Positions 1-9,993 are shown, counted from the first letter of the stretch. The stretch is 64,000 nt of DNA from DATAXP01 sp963708675 (GCA_963708675.1 CAVPTO010000003.1:2170001-2234000), one strand, 5' to 3'. Translations and numbers: made by a program. Notes: generated by a model not told the origin, from the sequence alone.

Positions 1-34
1 AGTTCGACCATAAACAATTGAGAAGGGAGTGTCT

Positions 35-2212
35 GTGAGTACTGCACGCCAGGCGGCAATCACTGCGGTTACGAGTTACAAGAGCAACGGTGCTCATTGG
101 GACTACATGAGTCCCTCGACCAGCGAGGCATTCGGCTGTAACGTCTTCAACGAACAAGCGATGAAGGATCGGCTTCCCAAGCCGACGTTCAAGGCCTTGA
201 TGAAAACCATCAAGGAAGGCGACAAACTCGACCCGACCGTCGCCGATGCCGTGGCGCTGGCCATGAAAGATTGGGCTCTTGAAAAGGGCGCCACCCACTA
301 CGCACACGTTTTCTATCCGATGACCGGCATCACGGCCGAGAAGCACGACAGCTTCATGAGCCCGACGCCCGACGGCAAGACGATTGCCGAGTTCGGCGGT
401 AAAGAACTGATCCAAGGCGAACCCGACGCTTCGAGCTTCCCCTCGGGCGGCATCCGCTCGACGTTCGAAGCCCGCGGCTACACGGCCTGGGATCCGACCA
501 GCCCCGCCTACCTGCTCGAAAACCCGAACGGAATGACGCTCTGCATTCCGACGGCGTTCGTCTCGTGGACCGGCGAAGCGCTCGACAAGAAGACCCCGCT
601 GCTCCGCTCGATCCAAGCTCTCGACAAGCAAGCCAAGCGCGTGCTCAAGCTGTTCGGCGACACGTCGAGCGGCCACGTCGGCGCCTCGGCTGGCCCCGAG
701 CAAGAATACTTCATGATCGACCGGAACTTCTACTTCGCCCGCCCCGACCTGGTCGCGTGCGGTCGAACCCTGTTCGGCGCTAAGCCGCCAAAAGGCCAGG
801 AGTTCGAGGATCACTACTTCGGCTCGATTCCCGACCGCGTGCTGGCCTGCATGCTCGAGGCCGAGCGCGAAATGTTCAAGCTCGGCATCCCGGTCAAGAC
901 GCGTCACAACGAAGTGGCTCCGTCGCAGTACGAAATCGCTCCGCTGTACGAGACGGCCAACATCGGCACCGACCATAACCACATGGTCATGATGGTGCTG
1001 CAAAAGGTCGCGCATAAGTACGGCATGGTTTGCCTTCTGGCCGAGAAGCCCTTCGCGGGCGTTAACGGCTCGGGCAAGCACGTGAACTGGTCGATGGGCG
1101 GGCCGGGCATCGGCAACTTGCTCGATCCGGGCGACACCCCGCAGGACAATGCCAAGTTCTTGGTGTTCTGTGCCGCGGCCATTCGCGCGGTTCACCTGCA
1201 TGCCGACCTGCTGCGTGTCTCGGTCGCCTCGAGCGGCAACGATCACCGCCTGGGCGCCAACGAGGCCCCGCCGGCAATCATCTCGGTCTATCTTGGCGAT
1301 CAGTTGGCCGAGATTTTCCAGCAACTCGAAAAGGGCGGCGCCAAGTCGTCGAAGACGGCTGGCACGATGACCATCGGCGTCGACACCTTGCCGCCTTTGC
1401 CCAAGGCCGCAGGCGACCGAAACCGCACGAGCCCGTTTGCCTTCACCGGCAACCGGTTCGAGTTCCGCGCGGTTGGTTCGAACATGTCGATCGCCGGCCC
1501 GCTCGTCGTTTTGAACACGATCATGGCCGAAAGCTGCGACTACATGGCGACCAAGCTCGAAGCTGCGACGGGTGGAGACCCGAGCAAGCTGAACGGCGCG
1601 GTCCAGTCGCTGCTGCAAGAGGTCATGCAAAAGCACAAGGCTGTGATTTTCAACGGTGATGGATACTCCGAAGCCTGGCACCAGGAGGCAGAAAAGCGTG
1701 GCTTGCCCAATATGCGGACCACACTCGACGCTCTGCCGGTTCTCCTCAAACCGGAAGTCAGCGCCCTGTTCGAGAAGTACAAGGTCCTGTCTGCAAGAGA
1801 AGTCCACAGCCGCTACGAGATCTTCGTGGAACGGTACTGTAAGGACGTCAACACGGAAAGTCTGACGGCAGCGTACATGGCCCGGACGCTCATCCTTCCG
1901 GCCGCGTACCGCTACCAAGGAGAATTGGCCGCCACGGCCGCCAATCTCAAGACGATCGGCAAGACGCCGTGCACGAAGACATTGGATGTCGTGATCGATT
2001 TGGTCGGCAAGCTCGAAGAAACCACTTCGAAGCTCGAAGGCACGATCGAGCACACCAACACCGGCGATGTCATGGCTCATGCCAAGCACTTCCGCGACGT
2101 GGTGTTGCCGGCCATGAGCGCCGTTCGTACCGTGGCCGACAAGCTCGAGACCATCATCCCCGATGATCTCTGGCCGTTGCCGACCTATCGCGAAATGTTG
2201 TTCATTAAGTAG
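35..2212 (+). CDS. glnN: Type III glutamine synthetase
   Basis: ATP-dependent ligation of ammonia to glutamate, in the cytoplasm; GSIII enzymes are large dodecamers found in Bacteroidetes, cyanobacteria and planctomycetes. The protein is about 725 residues, the usual GSIII length. Visible family motifs are PEQEYF (glutamate/metal site), EVAPSQYEIAPLYE, VNGSGKHVNWS, NDHRLGANEAPPAI and TGNRFEFRAVGS near the C-terminal part of the catalytic domain. Two GTG codons are possible starts, at 29 and 35. The AGAAGGGAG run at 21-29 gives normal spacing only to the GTG at 35, so I chose that. A strong hairpin terminator follows. The type I enzyme lies downstream on the same strand but behind the terminator and a large palindrome, so the two are probably separate transcription units. 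Confidence 0.95.
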   Translation: MSTARQAAITAVTSYKSNGAHWDYMSPSTSEAFGCNVFNEQAMKDRLPKPTFKALMKTIKEGDKLDPTVADAVALAMKDWALEKGATHYAHVFYPMTGITAEKHDSFMSPTPDGKTIAEFGGKELIQGEPDASSFPSGGIRSTFEARGYTAWDPTSPAYLLENPNGMTLCIPTAFVSWTGEALDKKTPLLRSIQALDKQAKRVLKLFGDTSSGHVGASAGPEQEYFMIDRNFYFARPDLVACGRTLFGAKPPKGQEFEDHYFGSIPDRVLACMLEAEREMFKLGIPVKTRHNEVAPSQYEIAPLYETANIGTDHNHMVMMVLQKVAHKYGMVCLLAEKPFAGVNGSGKHVNWSMGGPGIGNLLDPGDTPQDNAKFLVFCAAAIRAVHLHADLLRVSVASSGNDHRLGANEAPPAIISVYLGDQLAEIFQQLEKGGAKSSKTAGTMTIGVDTLPPLPKAAGDRNRTSPFAFTGNRFEFRAVGSNMSIAGPLVVLNTIMAESCDYMATKLEAATGGDPSKLNGAVQSLLQEVMQKHKAVIFNGDGYSEAWHQEAEKRGLPNMRTTLDALPVLLKPEVSALFEKYKVLSAREVHSRYEIFVERYCKDVNTESLTAAYMARTLILPAAYRYQGELAATAANLKTIGKTPCTKTLDVVIDLVGKLEETTSKLEGTIEHTNTGDVMAHAKHFRDVVLPAMSAVRTVADKLETIIPDDLWPLPTYREMLFIK

Positions 2213-2242
2213 CAAACCGTACCGGTTTGTTCGAGGACCGCG

Positions 2243-2275
2243 AGCCCGGGGCCAACCAACGGCCCCGGGCTTTTT
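2243..2275 (+). terminator. Rho-independent terminator after GSIII
   Basis: An 11-bp GC-rich perfect stem (AGCCCGGGGCC pairing with GGCCCCGGGCT) with a 7-base loop, followed by a T-run. It lies about 30 bases after the GSIII stop codon. Confidence 0.9.
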
Positions 2276-2281
2276 GTTGCG

Positions 2282-2347
2282 CCGGTGCGAGTTTAGCCGC
2301 GACGCGCAGCGAGCGCTCGCTGCGCGTCGCGGCTAAACTCGCACCGG
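2282..2347. repeat. Perfect 66-bp palindrome (repeat family A, copy 1)
   Basis: Arms 2282-2314 and 2315-2347 are exact reverse complements with no spacer (33 bp each). The core GTTTAGCCGCGACGCG is shared, with variation, by elements at 32075-32151, 53188-53267 and 53970-54020. It lies between the GSIII terminator and the glnA leader. It could form a long cruciform or an RNA hairpin. No U-run follows it, so it is not a classical terminator. Confidence 0.9.
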
Positions 2348-2483
2348 ACCGCAAATCCTTCGCCCGCCCGATTGTCTCGCCGCTTCGGCGTACTATGATG
2401 GCGACGCATCCTCCATCAAACGCTGCGAAGTTTCGCCGTTGCGCATCTCGCAGCCGCGCACGCCACCACCGGGAGAACGACTC

Positions 2484-3897
<1,414 letters not shown>

Positions 3898-3909
3898 GAC
3901 TGGTTGATC

Positions 3910-4024
3910 CTTCTCCCTCCGGGAGAAGGTGACCGCAGGCCGGATGAGGGCACGCTGCCCCGCTCTTCGCGCCATCCCCACAAACCCCTCGCCCCTTCGG
4001 GGAGAGGGGCAGGGGTGAGGGGTG
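3910..4024. repeat. Repeat family B, copy 1 (paired GGGAGAAGG/GGATGAGGG arms)
   Basis: Starts with CTTCTCCCTCCGGGAGAAGG followed by a CCGGATGAGGG block. A second arm in the opposite sense (CTCGCCCCTTCGGGGAGAGG, then GGGGTGAGGGG) closes it. The same architecture recurs at 21736, 36402 (half), 49928, 51588, 54946, 57575 and 61534. Located directly after glnA, where the first hairpin might also act on transcript ends. Confidence 0.85.
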
Positions 4025-4577
4025 CGTTGCACTTGGTTTGATGCCGCCTTCGCGCAACCGCCCCGTTTGTGCCCACGTCCCCAGCCCGACTTATTCCCAT
4101 ACCCATGAAACGGGACGTTTTGTGCAATAAGTCCCCTTTCTGCCCACCCCCGCACCGACTTTTTGCCCACCGCACAACCGTGCAAAAATTCACCGCCCGC
4201 CCCCTTTCCGCAGCCAAACTTCGTTCTCACACCATCGCGTCCTTCGCCTCCCATAACGTCTCCTTCGATCGAAGCGCAGCCTCCGCGCAGACTTTTCGTC
4301 GCGTGACATTACTCGAAACAGCCGTCGCCCTTCAACGGAAAGAAGAAGCCAACGCACGTCGTGGCGTTCCGGGGCGCGTGAAGAACGTGCAGGCCGCGCT
4401 GTTGTACTTGCCAGGGTCCAATCCGATAATCGTAGACATTGCCGTGGGATCCGTGTAAACCGTGTTGATCCGTCCCAACAACGATCAACCTGTCGCACGA
4501 GCATCACTCGTGCAACCGACCCGCGGCTTACCAACGATTCTTTAGGTGACGGACGGTACTTTCGTGAGGGGTTATCC
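4025..4577. other. Intergenic region without a convincing gene
   Basis: About 550 bases between the family B repeat and the RlmJ-like gene. It starts with a C-rich stretch carrying several CCCAC/TGCCCAC runs (about 4060-4180). Open frames exist on both strands (4069-4458 plus, 4190-4609 minus). They overlap each other, have no good ribosome site and encode low-complexity Arg/Ala/Ser-rich sequence. I see no RNA gene. Confidence 0.5.
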
Positions 4578-5342
4578 TTGGCAGACCGGCACAACGATAA
4601 AGTGGGCAACAGGGCCGACGTATGGAAGCACTTCGTTCTCTATGGCGTTGCCGATGAATTGCTTAATGTGCATGCTGCTAACCAACATTTCGTCTACGCA
4701 GATAGTCATTGCAGTTTCGGACGCTTCCCACTGCTTCAACATGGGCAATGGCCACAAGGCATCGGCCAGTTCTACGAACGCACATGGTCACTCGATGGCC
4801 ATCCTTACTTCGTGCAAGAGCGAGAGGCTTATGCGACGAACCGCTCTTATATAGGCTCTTGGAAACTTGTGGAGAACCTCCTTGCGTCCCATGGCATTCC
4901 AGGCGATTTGCGACTGTTCGACACCTCGGACATGGTGGCGCAGCAGCTGTGCGGAACGCGGGGGTTTTCACATTCCGATGGGTTCGATGGCATAATGTCG
5001 GGCTCGTGTGCCGACCTATCGCTTGTCGATCCTGCGTACTCCGATCACCGCGAGTCGGATTGGAAGCGAATCCGTGACATCATCGAGCATTTTTCCGTTC
5101 GAGGTGCCGCAGCGCTGGTTTGGTATCCGGTGTTCGTAAAAGACAGGCCGCTTGACGACCTGTGCGGTGTGGTCATCGCTGAGGTTCGATGGCCTGTCAG
5201 TGGGGCAAACCAAATGATGAGAGGATGTGGTATGGTCGCAGTAGGGCCTGCTTCGGATATCGTCCACAATATGCAAGGCGCTTTGACTCAACTCGCTGGA
5301 GCGTTCCGTAGCAGCTTGTGCTTGCGAGATCAGCGTACCTAG
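4578..5342 (+). CDS. RlmJ-like 23S rRNA adenine-N6 methyltransferase family protein
   Basis: RlmJ (YhiR) methylates A2030 of 23S rRNA with SAM in E. coli. This 254-residue protein has the RlmJ N-terminal signature as DKVGNRADVWKHFVLYGV (E. coli type: GNxADVxKH), then YADSHCSFGRF where the family has a DTHAGxGxY SAM site, and LVDPAYSDH where the family has the catalytic DPPY/F. Start is TTG at 4578, with GAGGGGT five bases upstream; no ATG fits. The region is less GC-rich than its neighbours. The changes in the SAM loop and the DPAY motif mean the substrate may differ from RlmJ, and a defence or other nucleic-acid role is possible. Family assignment is moderately sure, function is inference. 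Confidence 0.65.
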   Translation: MADRHNDKVGNRADVWKHFVLYGVADELLNVHAANQHFVYADSHCSFGRFPLLQHGQWPQGIGQFYERTWSLDGHPYFVQEREAYATNRSYIGSWKLVENLLASHGIPGDLRLFDTSDMVAQQLCGTRGFSHSDGFDGIMSGSCADLSLVDPAYSDHRESDWKRIRDIIEHFSVRGAAALVWYPVFVKDRPLDDLCGVVIAEVRWPVSGANQMMRGCGMVAVGPASDIVHNMQGALTQLAGAFRSSLCLRDQRT

Positions 5343-5380
5343 AGCTGGTAAGGGGGAGCTGGTAGGAGCTGGCAAGGGAG
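5342..5380 (+). repeat. Short tandem-like GAGCTGG repeats
   Basis: Three imperfect units of GAGCTGGTA/GAGCTGGCA with AGG runs between them, just after the stop of the RlmJ-like gene and just before the family F palindrome. Confidence 0.6.
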
Positions 5381-5386
5381 ATAAGG

Positions 5387-5445
5387 TAAGAGAAAGGGGA
5401 CATTCTACTTTATCAGTGAATAAGTGGAATGTCCCCTTTCTCTTA
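5387..5445. repeat. Repeat family F palindrome (TGTCCCC type), copy 1
   Basis: Arms TAAGAGAAAGGGGACATTC (5387-5405) and its exact reverse complement (5427-5445) enclose a 21-base loop. The same 19-base arm recurs once at 8447-8465. TGTCCCC palindromes of this sort are known as REP elements mobilised by RAYT (Y1/TnpA-REP) transposases. No RAYT gene is in this window. Confidence 0.8.
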
Positions 5446-5468
5446 TCCCATTCAGACGGAGAACCGAC

Positions 5469-7094
5469 ATGAGTTCGCATGCGCCCCGACGGCTTCGACC
5501 AGTGGCTTTTTTGTGCATCGCAACGATCGGGTTGTTCTCAGCGTCGACAGCGTGCACCGTATTTGCGCAAGGAAGCCGGCCAGAGGTCGCTACGAAAACT
5601 TTCCGCCTGAGCGATGGCACCCAGATTCCGATTCAGCAATGGCCCGATACGTACGAAACGCTCGAATGGCGAGAGCCGATCGACGTAAGGCGCGCTAAAC
5701 CCATTGTCGAGTATCCAATTGACAGCGGTTGGATCATTCCCTGCATGGCAATTGACCAGAAACACGGCATGATTTACTGGTTTGCAGGCTCGACGACGTT
5801 TAACCTCTTTTGCGCTCGCCTTGACGGTTCAAATCAACGAAGGCTTATAAAAGCAACGGAGTCAAATTTTGAGGGGCCACGAGGCCTGCTCGTCGTTCCC
5901 GAAATCAACAAGCTTTTCTGGTCGGCAATTCCTTATAGACTTGGAGGCATGGCAATCCTTCAGTCGGACCTCGCTGGACAAGGGGTGCGACCAATCATAA
6001 AGCACCAACACGGTATCTCAGCGAATCTGTTCTACGACGCAAAACACCGCCAGATTTATTGGTGCGATCTACGCCGCCTCTTGCGAGCGAATCTAGACGG
6101 AACCGACGAGACTGAGTTATCGGCAACGAACCAACATGGGGCGGGCTTTGCCATTGATGTCAATCGCCAGGAAGTCATTGCAGCGCAAGATTGGAACATT
6201 GTTCGTCTCGGCTTTGACGGCAAACAGATTGCAAAGCTATTCTGTTTCAAAGTTGAGCAGCAAAACGGATTGTTACAAGGCATGTTTCTTGATCGAGATC
6301 ATGGCTATCTCTACTGGGATCTGACTAACGCCATTGTTCGCTTAAGGATCGACACCCCAAATGAAATTGAAGAAGTCGTAACAGGGCGTGACCTGCGATA
6401 CTTTACCATTGATACGGTGCGGAATCACATCTACTGGTCTGCGGACAATGCTACAAGGCTTCTTTGTGCTGACCTTCCGCCCCCCTGGAAAAAAGTCGTA
6501 AAGTCAAAACCTCCTGAAATAGTATCGTTCGAGCCACAATACGCGGCGGCTCATCAATCCATCACCCTCCATGGCGAAGGCTTCAAGAGCGCCAAAAAGG
6601 TAATATGGATTGGCTATCCGACCGGTGAAGTCCACGATGGAGGGTTTCAAGCCGCGTCGGACGATGAAATGACCGCAACCGTTCCGTCGTTTAGCGGCAA
6701 GTGCCAAAAGGCCGCGATCGCCATTATCGCCGCGGGAGGGGCAACCGTCACGTTGCCACGCGATTCAACGGTGGTATCCAAGGTGTTGCAGCTCGGGCGC
6801 AATCACGCGGATGAGCGTCACGTATTTATCGTTCGGGATGGAGGAGGGCTCTATAAGGCGGAGAACAATCTCGCGTTTATTGAAGAAGGTGGTCGTGTTG
6901 CGCCGGACCTTCGCGGCAACAATGCAGTATTTGTCAAGAATGGCGCCAGGGCATCTCATCTCAACGAGCCGGCTGCGCTAGTCGTTCATGAGCCGCACGC
7001 GCTAATTATCGGGAAGAGCAAACGCAGCATCCCAGTAGGCGCGATTCGTCCGAGCTACGTAGAAGCGGAATTCCGCGTCGGTGATCACGACTAA
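5469..7094 (+). CDS. Secreted YWTD-like beta-propeller protein with IPT/TIG domain
   Basis: 541 residues from ATG 5469, which has GGAGAACC upstream; an upstream in-frame ATG at 5424 lies inside the family F repeat and is unlikely. N-terminal signal peptide of about 32 residues with cleavage near VFAQG. Residues of roughly 90-340 hold repeated blades with aromatic-W motifs (IYWFAGS, LFWSAIP, IYWCDLR, LYWDLTN, IYWSADN), each followed by a D-G/L turn, as in LDL-receptor YWTD propellers. Then PPEIVSFEPQYA starts an IPT/TIG immunoglobulin-like domain (about 350-440). The last 100 residues are unrecognised. Likely extracellular binding. The gene is clearly AT-richer than the genome (26 G/C of 60 at 5821-5880), suggesting transfer. 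Confidence 0.75.
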   Translation: MSSHAPRRLRPVAFLCIATIGLFSASTACTVFAQGSRPEVATKTFRLSDGTQIPIQQWPDTYETLEWREPIDVRRAKPIVEYPIDSGWIIPCMAIDQKHGMIYWFAGSTTFNLFCARLDGSNQRRLIKATESNFEGPRGLLVVPEINKLFWSAIPYRLGGMAILQSDLAGQGVRPIIKHQHGISANLFYDAKHRQIYWCDLRRLLRANLDGTDETELSATNQHGAGFAIDVNRQEVIAAQDWNIVRLGFDGKQIAKLFCFKVEQQNGLLQGMFLDRDHGYLYWDLTNAIVRLRIDTPNEIEEVVTGRDLRYFTIDTVRNHIYWSADNATRLLCADLPPPWKKVVKSKPPEIVSFEPQYAAAHQSITLHGEGFKSAKKVIWIGYPTGEVHDGGFQAASDDEMTATVPSFSGKCQKAAIAIIAAGGATVTLPRDSTVVSKVLQLGRNHADERHVFIVRDGGGLYKAENNLAFIEEGGRVAPDLRGNNAVFVKNGARASHLNEPAALVVHEPHALIIGKSKRSIPVGAIRPSYVEAEFRVGDHD

Positions 7095-7183
7095 CCGTGC
7101 ATATGGCAGTTGAGCTCGCTTGCGTCACGCGCAACGATAAATGGTGCTGGGAACCCGGATGCGATTCTATTAAGGAGTGATAG

Positions 7184-7474
7184 ATGGCCGATAACTGTGA
7201 TGATGTTGTAGGGTGTGTTACGGTCGATGCTTGTGAAACCGGCGTCTCCGGAAGCAGCCGGAAGCTGTTTATTGCGGACAATCCAACGGGATCAGGCGGC
7301 CTCGCGCTCAACTGCAATTTTAGGGAATTGCACTTCAGGCAACCCAGATGCAACTACGCGAATCTCGGCGCTCCTCCAACAAACACGGACGCGGCGCCAG
7401 ACTGGTGCGTTGGTTCACGCTGGCTTGATAATCAGCAACTCACGCCTCGAATGTGGATTTGTGTGGCTCTGTAG
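7184..7474 (+). CDS. Small tail-fibre-like protein, 3' end cut by the insertion sequence
   Basis: 96 residues. ATG 7184 has AAGGAGTG upstream, a good ribosome site. The C-terminal part has APPTNTDAAPDWCVGSRWLD and then MWICV, resembling the repeated PTTTDD..GYxVGSxWxD....WICV element of phage tail-fibre and tail-associated proteins. The left inverted repeat of the insertion sequence starts at 7465, so the final two codons and the TAG stop come from the IS end. The original protein was probably longer. The match to tail-fibre modules is by pattern only. Function unknown. Confidence 0.5.
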   Translation: MADNCDDVVGCVTVDACETGVSGSSRKLFIADNPTGSGGLALNCNFRELHFRQPRCNYANLGAPPTNTDAAPDWCVGSRWLDNQQLTPRMWICVAL

Positions 7475-8445
7475 AAAACATGTCATTGACTTTAGGCTGC
7501 TAGCTTTCTTTCGTGCGTAGCAAGGAGGGATGAGCGCGACGAGCAAGAGTCCGAAGGCGGTGATTTTGACGGCGCTGGCGGTCGCGCGGCGGTCGTTGCC
7601 TGCTTACAGCCATCGTTATAGTCCCAAGACGTTCACTCAGCACCAACTCTTCGCCTGCCTGGTTTTGAAGAACTTTCTCAAAACCGACTATCGCGGCGTG
7701 GTGCACCTGCTGAGCGACACGCCCTCGCTGGCTGGCGTCTTGGAACTCAAGAAGGTTCCGCACTTCACGACGGTGCAGAAGGCGAGCCAGCGGTTGCTGA
7801 CTCAAGGCCGGGTACGTCGGCTGCTGGATGCCACCGTCCGGCGGCGACGGGGACGTCGCCAGCGCGTGCGGCGGGCCGCCATCGACTCGACGGGCTTGGA
7901 GTGCACCGCCGCCAGCGGCTACTTCGTCCGCCGTCGCACGCGTGTCTCCGAGCCCTGGAAAAAGCTCGTTTATCATCGCTTCCCCAAGCTCGGCGTGATC
8001 TGCGACACGAGCGATCACTTCATCTTGGCGATGCGCGTCGGACGTGGGCCGCGACCCGATGTCGATGAGTTTCGCCCCTTGCTGGCCGATGCCCACCGCC
8101 GCGTGCGGCTCCTGCAGATGCTGGCCGATGCCGGGTACGACTCCGAGCCGAACCATCGTTTTGCGCGTGAAACGTGCGGCACGCGGACCGTCATCCCGGC
8201 CAAGCACGGCCGACCGACCGATAAGCCCGCCAGCGGCAGGTATCGACGTTTAATGCAAGTACGCTTCGACCGCCCCGCGTATCGCCATCGGCGCAAGTTG
8301 AAACCGTCATCTCCATGATCAAACGACGTCAAAGCGCTTACGTTCGCGGACATACTTATCAGAGCCAATGCCGCGATCTCAGGTTATTGACCCTCACACA
8401 TAACGTAATGATTCTTTACACTTCTCGTAGGTTTTCTACAGAGCC
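7465..8445 (+). mobile_element. Insertion sequence, IS4/IS5-type, 981 bp with 15-bp inverted ends
   Basis: GGCTCTGTAGAAAAC at 7465-7479 is repeated exactly, inverted, at 8431-8445. The element holds one transposase gene. I see no obvious target duplication (TGT on the left, AGA on the right). Its right end abuts a family F half-repeat after one base. Confidence 0.85.
7530..8445 (+). pseudogene. DDE transposase, frameshifted near its 3' end
   Basis: IS4/IS5 superfamily transposase. Readable from ATG 7530 (AAGGAGG directly upstream) with the first catalytic Asp in AAIDSTGLE, the second in LADAGYDSEP, and then a frame change near 8285-8297. The other frame continues QVETVISMIKRRQ, giving the catalytic Glu, and then THNVMIL, the usual C-terminal pattern. 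In this second frame no stop occurs before the right inverted repeat; the frame runs to 8506. All three catalytic acids are therefore present but split between frames. Either the copy is inactive or it uses frameshifting; a simple mutation or sequence error is more likely. Confidence 0.8.
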
Positions 8446-8446
8446 A

Positions 8447-8465
8447 GAATGTCCCCTTTCTCTTA
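8447..8465 (+). repeat. Repeat family F, single arm (copy 2)
   Basis: GAATGTCCCCTTTCTCTTA, identical to the right arm at 5427-5445. It lies one base outside the right end of the insertion sequence. The two copies bracket the propeller gene, the small ORF and the IS. Confidence 0.8.
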
Positions 8466-8502
8466 CAGATGCGCGGGCGAGTGACTTTTCTTCGGTCGGA
8501 CC

Positions 8503-8889
8503 ATGATCCTGAGCACGGACAGCCTGGATAAGCTAATCCGCGATGTGCGATGGTTTTTACTGGCCGGGCTAGCTGCAGTTTTTACTCAATGGTTCGTGGG
8601 TAAGGGCGTCGTGTGCGCCGCGGCGCTCTTTTTTCTGGCCGTCTCCCTCGTCAGCGTTCGGAGTTATCGCACCGAGTCGGGCCTGTGGATGCTTGCCGGG
8701 CTAATAGTTTGTTTGGTGCTGTCGACGATGCCGTTCTTGGTTTGGGGCGCGATCTCCGATCTAAAGCGAGGCGTTAGCATTTTTTCGAGCATGCAGATGA
8801 CTGCCGTTATCTATCTTCAATGGCTCACGATTCGGTCAATGGCTTCGGTCATTTTTCACAACCGCCGCCTTACTAATCGCTGCAACTAA
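8503..8889 (+). CDS. Small integral membrane protein, unknown function
   Basis: 128 residues with about four hydrophobic segments: WFLLAGLAAVFTQWFVG, VVCAAALFFLAVSLVSV, LWMLAGLIVCLVLSTMPFL and a weaker one around MTAVIYLQWLTI. The N-terminal 14 residues are polar. ATG 8503 has a poor ribosome site. No motif recognised. It lies between the insertion sequence and an ankyrin-repeat gene and may be part of the same accessory segment. Confidence 0.6.
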   Translation: MILSTDSLDKLIRDVRWFLLAGLAAVFTQWFVGKGVVCAAALFFLAVSLVSVRSYRTESGLWMLAGLIVCLVLSTMPFLVWGAISDLKRGVSIFSSMQMTAVIYLQWLTIRSMASVIFHNRRLTNRCN

Positions 8890-8952
8890 GCCGCTGGTCC
8901 TTGACGCAATTGGCATGTTCACCACTATCCGATCAGGTTAAGGCGCTTTCCA

Positions 8953-9993
8953 ATGGCCTCTCGTCTCATCGTCATCGTGCTTGTAGTAATGGGGCTTACT
9001 TCGCCGACCTATGCCGAAGAAGAGCTTCGCAAGGCCGTCCGCACTGGAGATGTTGCGCGTGTGAAGTCGCTGCTCGATTCGGGTGCGAGTGTCGACACGC
9101 GTTACGAAAACAATTTTACGCCGATCTATTTTGCCGAAGATCCAGCAATCGTCTCGCTGCTGATTGCTCACGGAGCTACGCTCGACATTCGCGACCGCGC
9201 TTCGATCCAGTCTCCGATCGAGCGTTTTGCGGAGCGCTTTTATCGCGACGAAAAGCGGCGTGACAATTGGAAGGCTATCGTCGAACGGCTTCGCGCCGCA
9301 GGAGCGGAATACACGATCGACACTGCCATCTACACGAACGACATCGACTTTGTTCGAGAGAAACTAGCGAACGATGCGTCGTGGGTGAACAACCGTGGGG
9401 ATGCTCAAAACGCCCCGCTTCGAGTCGCGGTGCGCAGTGGTCGTACCGAAATCTGCCGACTCCTTCTCGAAAACAAAGCCGATCCGGATGCGTTCGAAGA
9501 GGGCTGTGGATATCCGATCATCTACGAAGCCGTGGGCCACCACGCCGTTGTGAAGCTGTTGCTCGATTACAATGCCAATCTCAGACGGAGGATCACCTGG
9601 CGCGGTGGCCGCTCGGGTGTATGGCTTATTGGAGACGAGGCGACGGCGCTTCACTACGCAACAAGTGCCGGGAACCTGGAATCGGTGAAGCTGTTGATCG
9701 CAGCCGGCGCGGATCCGAACGCGACAGACGATAAAGGACAGACGCCGTTGCACATTGCCATCGTCTTCGAAAGATGGGAGCAGGGCTTGAAACCCGATCG
9801 GATCGCGCTCGAAAAGATTATGGAATGCCTTCTCAACAATGACGCATCGTTGCACTTAATGGACAAATCGGGAAACACGCCACTTGAACTGGCCAACGCG
9901 TTACAGAGTCCCGAAACGATCCGTGAGATGCTTAAAAAGAAACAGGCAGAAATCGACGACAAGTATCGGCGCGTGCAGTTTGGAGGTCCGTGA
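8953..9993 (+). CDS. Exported ankyrin-repeat protein
   Basis: 346 residues. A signal peptide (ASRLIVIVLVVMGLTSPTYA) is followed at once by ankyrin repeats. Diagnostic segments are LLDSGASVDTRYENNFTPIY, LLIAHGATLDIRD, LLLENKADPDAFEEGCGYP, LLLDYNANL, LLIAAGADPNATDDKGQTPL and LLNNDASLHLMDKSGNTPL, giving about seven repeats. The signal peptide points to a periplasmic or surface-facing binding protein. No enzymatic domain is seen. The ankyrin consensus is clear; partner unknown. Confidence 0.85.
   Translation: MASRLIVIVLVVMGLTSPTYAEEELRKAVRTGDVARVKSLLDSGASVDTRYENNFTPIYFAEDPAIVSLLIAHGATLDIRDRASIQSPIERFAERFYRDEKRRDNWKAIVERLRAAGAEYTIDTAIYTNDIDFVREKLANDASWVNNRGDAQNAPLRVAVRSGRTEICRLLLENKADPDAFEEGCGYPIIYEAVGHHAVVKLLLDYNANLRRRITWRGGRSGVWLIGDEATALHYATSAGNLESVKLLIAAGADPNATDDKGQTPLHIAIVFERWEQGLKPDRIALEKIMECLLNNDASLHLMDKSGNTPLELANALQSPETIREMLKKKQAEIDDKYRRVQFGGP

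Noticed and set aside
4069..4458. Possible 129-codon gene between glnA and the RlmJ-like gene
   Set aside because: Low complexity, no ribosome site, overlapped by an equally long frame on the other strand.
5387..8465. Composite transposon bounded by the two family F repeats
   Set aside because: One F copy is a full palindrome and the other a single arm; there is no RAYT or other enzyme linked to them, and the IS has its own ends. Kept only as an observation.
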